From assembly GCA_022376925.1 (NCBI GenBank), contig JAIOJX010000026.1, forward strand, positions 254,445,330-254,509,329: a DNA stretch of 64,000 bases, read 5' to 3'. The stretch's first letter is position 1. Each line of letters opens with the position of its first letter. Origin of the DNA: Tragulus kanchil (lineage: Eukaryota; Chordata; Mammalia; Artiodactyla; Tragulidae). The position numbers were made by a program, and so were the translations under genes. The notes under the pieces were generated by a model. The model had not been told where the DNA came from. It searched no databases and was given only the letters and a program-made list of their open reading frames with translations. Shown in pieces: positions 56,781-64,000 of this stretch.

Positions 56781-57101
56781 AACAAATATTTATTGACTCA
56801 TTTGACTATCTCCTAAGAAGTAGGGATGCACAATAAAATAGGATATAGTCATTTCCCTAAGAAATCTATAATAGAAAAAGGGAGACAGAAACAGACCAGC
56901 AGTTCCAGTGTAGAGAGTGACAACTGTTCTGAGAGAGCAAACACACGGAGAAAGGATCTAAATCAGACAGGGATTTCAGAGATTTCTGAAAAGATATTCT
57001 CTAACGGTATTTTGAGTGGCACATGGAACAAGATCAGAAGATGAAGAAGAAGAATAGGATAGTGAAAGGCATTCTAGATAGAGAGCCCAGAGCATAAAGC
57101 A
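56781..57101 (-). repeat. L2 fragment (duplicate of 55690-56010)
   Basis: Second copy from duplication 22. Confidence 0.55.
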
Positions 57102-57129
57102 CTTTGTGTACTAGTGCGTTAGTCAAGAA

Positions 57130-57992
57130 TCTTCTTAAGTCATAGAAAAACCATTCAAGAAGCTTAAACAACAAAATTTGGAATTAATAACTCCAATTAG
57201 GAGTTCAAGAGGTAATTGAGTTTGCCAGCATGACTGGTTACAGATCTTAGCTGATGTCATCATCTTATCATCAATGAAGGGATTTCTTTTCAATCCCTGG
57301 CCTAACTCTCATTGGCTTGAATCCTGTCTGCATCCCTAAACCATTCTCTACAACTCTGATCAGCCAGGTCTGTGTCATGTGCCTGGTCATAGTTTCATGA
57401 ACTTTAGTCAAGTCCACCAAAACTGTGTGGAATGAGAGTGAAGCAGGAGAAGAATACTAAACGTCTATGCCATCACACAGAGGGCCTTATCCTAAGAACA
57501 GGAGACATGACAGAAGGATTGCAAGTATGGCTGTAGAACGATCAGATTTTCACCTCAGAAGAAATCTATATAGCAGCTGTAAAGGAAATAGGTGAGAGGA
57601 GTTCAAACTTGAGGCAATTAAAACTCCTGTAGTTGTCCAGCGAATGGTAGTTAGATATGAGCAATGGCCCCAAGGACAGGAAATCATCTTCTTCCCTGCA
57701 TGTGATCATTCAGATGCCCATTAGCTAGACATAATGATGTGGGTTCTTTCCACTTTCTACCTAGATTTTAGTCAGCAGGAGTCTAAGAAATCAGTGACAC
57801 AAATCAGACATGGTTCTTCCTTGCTGGCAGGCACTTCTAAAGGAATAGATCTTAAGCCCTATAGATGCCTTGACACTATGACTCTAGGTGTACCTGGGAC
57901 AATTCAACCACACGCACTTATACCTTATGTTACCAATGAGGATCCTTAATATAGAAGACTATGCTATGTTTCTCTATAATGAAGGCCGGCTT
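57130..57992. other. Single-copy DNA, old repeat-like in its first 300 bp
   Basis: 57130-57440 ('gaagcttaaacaacaaaatt', 'ctaactctcattggcttgaa', 'caggtctgtgtcatgtgcc') resembles an ancient interspersed element that I cannot name. The rest, including a 71-codon frame at 57734-57949, shows nothing supportable. Confidence 0.35.
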
Positions 57993-58519
57993 TGTTAACA
58001 ACAGGGGGAATGAGCAGTAACGCAAAGGATAAAGACAGAAACAAAGATAGAGAGTATAGAGTGAGGGTCAGGGGACTAAACACCTCCGAGAGACGCTAGC
58101 AACAATTGTCTCCCACATAGTCTTTTTATTGGAAAATTTTACATGAATACGTGTAGTAGGGCAGGTAGGGTACGTGCACACAAATCAGATAAACAATTCC
58201 TTCTAGGCGTGGATAAACATAACCTTTTGCTAACTTCAACCAAAGATACCTGTTCACCCTAATTACTCTGTAATTTGTCTTAAGGACTACAGAAGTCATA
58301 TCTCATGACCCACACCCAGGAAACCAGGCCATCTAAGGATCACAGCTTTCTGCAGATCCTTTCTGACTGCATTCCCCTGGATGATGAGTTCACGAGAGCA
58401 TGATTTGTGTCCTGATTTTTCTCCATGAATTCTGGTTTCGATTATAATGCTTTCTGCTAAACCCATCTCCCATAGTTTATAATGCTTTCTGCTAAACCCA
58501 TCTGCCACATCTCTACACA
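57993..58519 (-). repeat. Solo LTR of an endogenous retrovirus, antisense
   Basis: On the minus strand the element starts 'TGTGTAGAGATGTGGCAG' (58519) and ends '...TGTTAACA' style sequence at 57993, so the plus strand is bounded by 'tgttaaca' and 'ctctacaca'. A polyadenylation signal 'aataaaaag' lies on the minus strand at about 58130, about 135 bp from the 3' end, as expected for R-U5. U3 holds a 35-bp direct repeat at 58443-58507. No gag, pol or env sequence is adjacent. Class is probably ERVK-like; no clear target duplication seen. Confidence 0.6.
58443..58507. repeat. 35-bp direct repeat inside LTR U3
   Basis: Two units starting 58443 and 58478, each beginning 'tataatgctttctgctaaac' and differing near their ends. 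Tandem repeats in U3 of LTRs are often enhancer-like; here only the structure is seen. Recurs at 59584-59648. Confidence 0.85.
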
Positions 58520-58970
58520 CATCTGAAATATTATCTTCCAGTTTATTCAATTAGAGAGAGAAATTAGAAGTGAGAGTTGTCAGTCTTCCCAAGTGCCCAC
58601 TGACTTCCGATTTAGGACATCAGCCTTAGATTTATGAAAAAGACCCACCAATGTTGGTCCTAAATACATACAGTATCTACAGTTTACAAAAGCCCTTTAT
58701 TATGTGTATATTCATTCACTGAATACTTCCAGAAAATCTAAGAAATGGGCAGTAGCAGCCACATTTTTAGAGAGGGAAAGTGAGCTGTCCTAAGTAGCTG
58801 GGGGTGTAGCAGGCCTGGGAGGGAAGGTCTTCGAGCTAGAATCCCGTATCTTCCATGAAACCTAGTCTGGAGTAGTGATCATTAGCAAAATCTTTGGATT
58901 CCCGAGTTTGAAATCTTGGTTTACTATTAATGAGCTAAGTGGGTTTTGGTGGTGGGGGTGGGGGTTGGTT
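58520..58970. other. Unique DNA between LTR and SINE
   Basis: No gene or repeat recognised. Ends in a G-rich stretch ('ggtggtgggggtgggggttgg') just left of the SINE poly-T. Confidence 0.45.
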
Positions 58971-58974
58971 TGCT

Positions 58975-59180
58975 TTTTTTTTTTTTTTAATATTTATTTA
59001 TTTGGCTATGTTGGATATAAGTTGAGGGATATTCATTATGGCATGCAGGATCTTTAGCTGCACCATGTGAACTCTTAGTTGAAGAATGTGGGATATAGTT
59101 CCCCTGACCAGAGATCAAACTTGGGCCCTCTGCAACTGGGACCATGGAGTCTTAGCTGCTGGACCACCAGGAAGTCTCTA
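58975..59180 (-). mobile_element. CHR-2 SINE, antisense
   Basis: Starts with poly-T and 'tatttatttatttggct', then 'catgcaggatctttagctgc', 'gaactcttagttgaag', 'gtgggatatagttcccctga', 'agagatcaaacttgggccct' and 'gctggaccaccaggaagtct', the reverse of CHR-2 in order. Flanks share 'taagtg'. Confidence 0.88.
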
Positions 59181-59202
59181 GTTAAGTGTTTTAAGTAACA
59201 TG

Positions 59203-59660
59203 TAGAGTGAGGATCAGGGGCTAAACACCTCCGAGAGCGCTAGCAACAATTGTCTCCCACATAGTCTTTTTATTGGAAAATTTTACATGAATACGTGTAG
59301 TAGGCAGGTAGTGCGTGCACACAAATCAGATAAACAATTCCTTCTAGGCGTGGATAAACATAACCTTTTGCTAACTTCAACCAAAGATACCTGTTCACCC
59401 TAATTACTCTGTAATTTGTCTTAAGGACTACAGAAGTCATATCTCATGACCCACACCCAGGAAACCAGGCCATCTAAGGATCACAGCTTTCTGCAGATCC
59501 TTTCTGACTGCATTCCCCTGGATGACGAGTTCTCGAGATCATGATCTGTGTCCTGACTTTTCTCCATGAATTCTGGTTTCGATTATAATGCTTTCTGCTA
59601 AACCCATCTCCCATAGTTTATAATGCTTTCTGCTAAACCCATCTGCCACATCTCTACACA
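59203..59660 (-). repeat. Solo LTR, partial (duplicate of 58057-58519)
   Basis: Second copy from duplication 23; lacks the first 64 bases because copy B begins inside the LTR. Confidence 0.6.
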
Positions 59661-60115
59661 CATCTGAAATATTATCTTCCAGTTTATTCAATTAGAGAGA
59701 GAAATTAGAAGTGAGAGTTGTCAGTCTTCCCAAGTGCCCACTGACTTCCGATTTAGGACATCAGCCTTAGATTTATGAAAAAGACCCACCAATGTTGGTC
59801 CTAAATACATACAGTATCTACAGTTTACAAAAGCCCTTTATTATGTGTATATTCATTCACTGAATACTTCCAGAAAATCTAAGAAATGGGCAGTAGCAGC
59901 CACATTTTTAGAGAGGGAAAGTGAGCTGTCCTAAGTAGCTGGGGGTGTAGCAGGCCTGGGAGGGAAGGTCTTCGAGCTAGAATCCCGTATCTTCCATGAA
60001 ACCTAGTCTGGAGTAGTGATCATTAGCAAAATCTTTGGATTCCCGAGTTTGAAATCTTGGTTTACTATTAATGAGCTAAGTGGGTTTTGGTGGTGGGGGT
60101 GGGGGTTGGTTTGCT

Positions 60116-60321
60116 TTTTTTTTTTTTTTAATATTTATTTATTTGGCTATGTTGGATATAAGTTGAGGGATATTCATTATGGCATGCAGGATCTTTAGCT
60201 GCACCATGTGAACTCTTAGTTGAAGAATGTGGGATATAGTTCCCCTGACCAGAGATCAAACTTGGGCCCTCTGCAACTGGGACCATGGAGTCTTAGCTGC
60301 TGGACCACCAGGAAGTCTCTA
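60116..60321 (-). mobile_element. CHR-2 SINE (duplicate of 58975-59180)
   Basis: Second copy from duplication 23. Confidence 0.88.
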
Positions 60322-60349
60322 GTTAAGTGTTTTAAGTAACATGTTACTG

Positions 60350-60445
60350 CATATCTCTCTGGCCCTCCATTTTCTCAACTGTAAATAGAAAAAAAAGTTT
60401 TAAAATCTACTTCACAGTGTTATTGTGAAGATTAAATAAGTAAAT
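60350..60445 (+). repeat. MIR 3' fragment
   Basis: 'ccattttctcaactgtaaat' and 'cacagtgttattgtgaagat' then 'taaataagtaaat' match the MIR 3' half. Confidence 0.75.
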
Positions 60446-60499
60446 ACAAATAAAGAAGGCAACCTTATAATCTGTCTAAAAAGGATTTTTCTGAAAGTA

Positions 60500-60850
60500 A
60501 AAAGAACAGATTAAAAAATGGACATAGAAGGAATCTACCTCAACATAGTGAAAGCCATATGTGATAAGTCCACAGCAAACATTATTCTCAATTGTGAAAA
60601 ACTGAAAGCACTTCCTCTAAGATCAGGGGTGTCCACTCTCACCATTATTCAACATAGTCTTGGAATTTCTCGCTATGGCAATTAAAGAAGAAAAAGAAAC
60701 AAAAGGAATCCAGATAGGAAAAAAAGTAAAACTCTCATTGTTTGTAAATGACATGATACTATACACAGAAAACCCTAAAGATACTATCAGAAAATTAGTA
60801 GATCTAATCAGTGAATTTAACAAAGTCACAGGATACAAAATCAGATTAAG
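60500..60850 (+). pseudogene. L1 ORF2 reverse-transcriptase fragment
   Basis: The plus strand encodes a stretch recognisable as the L1 ORF2 RT core: 'NIVKAICDKST'-like sequence near 60545, then '[12 protein letters not shown]' at 60660 on, and '[17 protein letters not shown]' at about 60732-60782. The catalytic motif, FADD in active L1, reads FVND here, and a frameshift near 60640 separates the two parts. Both ends are truncated, so it is inactive. LINE-1 RT would copy L1 RNA at the target site. Confidence 0.85.
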
Positions 60851-61669
60851 GTGGACAGTATCAAGTCATAGGCAATGAAACTAGATAGTAAAAGAAAAAG
60901 AAACTCACTTTTTTTCCTTAGATGTTACTGATGGATCATGTCACTTACACACTTTGCACTTTGAGAGACGTATTAATATTAATGTACTCACATCTTGCAG
61001 ATGAGGAAACAGTGACTTTCTCAACTTCATACATTTTAAAACAGAAAGTCAAAGTTCCACCTAAAGTTGCCAGATATCAAGGTTCACAATTTTTCCAATA
61101 TATTAATAGCAAATCATCCAAAGAGAGTCACATTATCATTTCATTATAGCCCTCTGATTGCACAGTTTTATTCTTTCAGCCCCATGTCTAAAACCAACAG
61201 ATCCTTTAATTCTTTGTTAATAAGCCAGTATTTGCCTGTAGAAAGACTTTGCCTTAATGAAGAATACTAGAAATTGTACAATATATTGGAAAATAGAAAC
61301 ACTTATTTTAAAAATAAGTAAAATAACTGAGTAAAGTCCCTGGTGTAGCACTCTATGGCCTGACAAGGGTGACAGGACGTGGAAGTAGGGTGCAGCTTCC
61401 TGAGAACTGTTTCAATCCCAGACGGTGGGTCTGTTTCATAAAAATGGGGAGAAAATGAGGAACTGAGCAAGATGTTGAAAGCTCTATTCGATTGATAATT
61501 GTCCTCAATTCTCCACCCAGAATGAATGATGACCCTTAGAAATCCTATCTTGTCAACAGAGCTCTTGGGAGATCAAAAATCAAGTTCACATACACTGGTG
61601 AAGAGATTCTTCTAATCAGCTTGTCCTACTATGGCTCTCTTGAGTTCTAGGGTTTGGAATAAACAGACA
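60851..61669. other. Unique DNA with a possible MIR scrap
   Basis: 'cacatcttgcagatgaggaa' then 'acagtgactttctc' at 60990-61022 is a probable antisense MIR scrap. Nothing else recognised. Copy A of duplication 24 begins at 60935. Confidence 0.4.
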
Positions 61670-61888
61670 TGGTTCAGGCTTTCCTTGTGGCTCTGAATCT
61701 GGTAAAGAATCTGCCTAGAGTAGGGGAGACTTGAGTTTGATCCTTTGGGTCGGGAAGATCCCATGCAGGAGGGCATGAAAACCCACACCAGTATTTTTCC
61801 CTGAGAATTCCATGACAGAGGAGCCAACAGGCTACAGTCCATGGGGTCACAAAGAGTCAGACATGACTGAGCAACAACCACACACACA
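61670..61888 (+). mobile_element. Bov-tA SINE, sense
   Basis: 'ggctttccttgtggctctga', 'ggtaaagaatctgcctagag', 'gggtcgggaagatcccatgc', 'agaggagccaacaggctaca', 'ggggtcacaaagagtcagac'. Flanked by 'tggttcag' on both sides, a target duplication. Confidence 0.92.
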
Positions 61889-62745
61889 GGTGTGGTTCAG
61901 TTTAACAAAGCCCCAAGCTCACTTTGGTACAAATAGGAAATTTTTATGTCATCTCGGAACAAAGATACCCTTCTGAAAGTTTGTTAACTTAGTATTTAAG
62001 ATCTCTAGGGCATCATGTCACTTACACACTTTGCACTTTGAGAGCGTATTAATATTAATGTACTCACATCTTGCAGATGAGGAAACAGTGACTTTCTCAA
62101 CTTCATACATTTTAAAACAGAAAGTCAAAGTTCCACCTAAAGTTGCCAGATATCAAGGTTCACAATTTTTCCAATATATTAATAGCAAATCATCCAAAGA
62201 GAGTCACATTATCATTTCATTATAGCCCTCTGATTGCACAGTTTTATTCTTTCAGCCCCATGTCTAAAACCAACAGATCCTTTAATTCTTTGTTAATAAG
62301 CCAGTATTTGCCTGTAGAAAGACTTTGCCTTAATGAAGAATACTAGAAATTGTACAATATATTGGAAAATAGAAACACTTATTTTAAAAATAAGTAAAAT
62401 AACTGAGTAAAGTCCCTGGTGTAGCACTCTATGGCCTGACAAGGGTGACAGGACGTGGAAGTAGGGTGCAGCTTCCTGAGAACTGTTTCAATCCCGGGCG
62501 GTGGGTCTGTTTCATAAAAATGGGGAGAAAATGAGGAACTGAGCAAGATGTTGAAAGCTCTATTCGATTGATAATTGTCCTCAATTCTCCACCCAGAATG
62601 AATGATGACCCTTAGAAATCCTATCTTGTCAACAGAGCTCTTGGGAGATAAAAAATCAAGTTCACATACACTGGTGAAGAGATTCTTCTAATCAGCTTGT
62701 CCTACTATGGCTCTCTTGAGTTCTAGGGTTTGGAATAAACAGACA

Positions 62746-62964
62746 TGGTTCAGGCTTTCCTTGTGGCTCTGAATCTGGTAAAGAATCTGCCTAGAGTAGG
62801 GGAGACTTGAGTTTGATCCTTTGGGTCGGGAAGATCCCATGCAGGAGGGCATGAAAACCCACACCAGTATTTTTCCCTGAGAATTCCATGACAGAGGAGC
62901 CAACAGGCTACAGTCCATGGGGTCACAAAGAGTCAGACATGACTGAGCAACAACCACACACACA
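62746..62964 (+). mobile_element. Bov-tA (duplicate of 61670-61888)
   Basis: Second copy from duplication 24. Confidence 0.92.
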
Positions 62965-63083
62965 GGTGTGGTTCAGTTTAACAAAGCCCCAAGCTCACTT
63001 TGGTACAAATAGGAAATTTTTATGTCATCTCGGAACAAAGATACCCTTCTGAAAGTTTGTTAACTTAGTATTTAAGATCTCTG

Positions 63084-63590
63084 TAAAAGAACTAGCCCTC
63101 ATTGACTGTCCATCTCTCTCCAACTCCATCGTTGATTGGCTCCAGAGACGGCTAGTAAATAAGATTCTCCCTGGGACATACATGTGATCACAAGATGCTA
63201 CCTCCCACTCCCTTGCCCCTGGCACATACCACTAATTGATTACAGTGCTCTTTCCTGGTAAGGCCAGAAGCAGCCTCAGAATCCTTCTCAGCACAGATCC
63301 AGGCAACCACTACCAATCATTTGGAATTGGCATTCAAAAGGAAATCTATTTTTCTAAACTGCCCTCAACAGTGTTTCAAAACTTCTTGTGAGATGTTATT
63401 GTTTGCCCATCTTCCCAGAATCTGAACCATTATCTAGAGAAACATCCAATAGAAAATGAAAGAAGAGCTTGGTTAATTACTATCTAAAAAATTTTTTTGA
63501 GAATAATTTATTCAGGCATTCAACAACAACAGAATGTCTGCTTTTACCTTCCAGGCATCTGTTGTTCTTTACAAATACAAAGTGATGTGG
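63084..63590. other. Single-copy DNA, no gene seen
   Basis: No repeat or gene recognised. One of the few regions outside the tandem duplications. Confidence 0.45.
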
Positions 63591-63608
63591 GTGTATGTGT
63601 GTGTGTGC

Positions 63609-63745
63609 ATTCAGCCATGTCCAAAAAAATACTGGAGTGGGTAGCCATTCCTCTCTTCAGAGGATCTTTCCAACCCAGGGGTTGAATCTGAGTCTCCTGC
63701 ATTGGCAGATGGATTTTTTACCATCTGAGCTACCAGGGAAGCCCA
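63609..63745 (-). mobile_element. Bov-tA SINE, antisense, 3'-deleted
   Basis: 'aatactggagtgggtagcca', 'aacccaggggttgaatctga', 'ctcctgcattggcagatgga' and 'ctgagctaccagggaagccc' give the head and part of the body. The Bov-A 3' half is missing after a GT-rich stretch (63590-63608). Confidence 0.88.
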
Positions 63746-64000
63746 AATTTTATAGTAGGGTAGGCTGATCAACTCGAGAAACTTGCTCTGACTTATTTTA
63801 ATGCAACTATTAATAAAATTTTGCTGTAAAAAAAATTGAAGATAAGGTCCCAGGGCTTTCTCAGGCCAACCAACCATATAGTCACCCTAAGAATAAAGCA
63901 CCAGAATAGTCTGGTTTACATAAAGCACCAGCTATTTTTATTGCTATAACCCTCCTGTTGTTAGTACTATGGTATCACCTTTTTACATTTACTATAAACA
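63746..64000. other. Window end, nothing recognised
   Basis: AT-rich sequence; no gene or repeat seen. Confidence 0.4.

Larger units (their letters stand above)
54946..57129 (+). repeat. Tandem duplication 22 (period 1091 bp)
   Basis: Copy A is 54946-56036 and copy B 56037-57127, sharing 'aat' at the junction. Two clean substitutions inside, G55540 against C56631 and C55561 against T56652, lie far from either end and look allelic rather than like end errors. Confidence 0.95.
58057..60344 (+). repeat. Tandem duplication 23 (period 1141-1146 bp)
   Basis: Copy A is 58057-59202 and copy B 59203 to about 60343. Early copy B loses single bases ('ggggctaaac' for 'ggggactaaac', 'gagagcgct' for 'gagagacgct'). 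A cluster of five substitutions near 58385-58420 against 59526-59561 is more like two alleles. Confidence 0.94.
60935..63083 (+). repeat. Tandem duplication 24 (period 1076 bp)
   Basis: Copy A is 60935-62006 and copy B 62012-63082 with five bases of filler. Copy B lacks one base early ('gagagcgtatt' for 'gagagacgtatt'). Internal substitutions A61420 to G62496 and A61422 to G62498, and 'gagatcaaa' against 'gagataaaa', look allelic. Confidence 0.95.

Noticed and set aside
58296..58550. 84-codon antisense frame as retroviral protein
   Set aside because: It lies wholly in LTR U3/R sequence including the 35-bp direct repeat; no match to retroviral proteins is apparent.
60660..60878. Functional reverse transcriptase
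   Set aside because: Truncated on both sides, frameshifted, and the FADD-type motif reads FVND; a dead L1 fragment.
2525..63083. A previously undescribed satellite or regularly spaced repeat array with a ~1.1-kb period
   Set aside because: Each pair has different sequence, there is no shared monomer, and damage is concentrated at junctions. A satellite would share a monomer across the array.
2525..63083. CRISPR-like or phage-like regular array
   Set aside because: No short direct repeats with unique spacers; all context is vertebrate repeats.

Overview
This window looks like non-coding DNA from a ruminant nuclear genome. The organism call rests on many Bov-tA SINEs (tRNA-Glu head plus Bov-A body) and several tRNA-derived CHR-type SINEs, set in AT-rich DNA with old mammalian repeats (MIR, L2, L1M, MER5, a hAT transposon, one solo LTR). 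The species cannot be fixed from sequence alone. I find no protein-coding gene, exon with convincing splice context, tRNA, rRNA, CRISPR array or bacterial feature. The open frames are short, and many lie inside SINEs and recur only because the DNA is duplicated.

The dominant feature is structural. From about 2.5 kb to 63.1 kb the sequence contains 24 direct tandem duplications. Each has a unit of about 1.08-1.17 kb, each involves different, unrelated sequence, and the two copies of each are almost identical. Second copies begin near 3636, 5577, 7917, 10380, 13100, 16107, 18047, 20798, 22915, 26097, 29194, 32261, 37040, 39867, 41714, 43516, 45783, 47729, 49669, 51797, 54157, 56037, 59203 and 62012, that is every 1.8-4.8 kb. 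Mismatches concentrate next to the junctions (dropped bases, homopolymer errors, short filler). A few pairs also carry clean internal substitutions that look allelic. The best reading is that 2-5 kb contigs overlapping by about 1.1 kb were joined end to end without merging. Removing one copy of each leaves about 37 kb of real locus.

Layout after mental collapse: 0-2.5 kb holds a MIR, a CpG-richer unique patch (about 1345-1450) and an antisense L1 3' end. 2.5-9 kb holds a CHR-type SINE, a MIR, a head-to-head inverted Bov-tA pair and a Bov-tA. 9-14.8 kb holds a 25-bp-stem palindrome and an internally deleted sense L1 interrupted by two CHR-type SINEs and followed by a Bov-tA. 14.8-24 kb holds an L2 with a poly(T)-only insertion, a Bov-tA, a MIR, CHR-type SINEs and another L2. 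24-38 kb is mostly unique DNA with a MER5-type element, a (TA)n tract, MIRs, a CHR-type SINE and a MIR carrying two Bov-tA insertions. 38.4-42.3 kb holds a decayed hAT element with transposase remnants and a nested Bov-tA. 43-57 kb holds L2 and antisense L1M fragments and two CHR-type SINEs. 58-64 kb holds an antisense solo LTR, a CHR-2 SINE, an L1 ORF2 fragment and two Bov-tA SINEs.

No genes work together here. The main warning to a reader is that copy number, spacing and tandem structure in this window should not be taken as biology until the assembly is checked.
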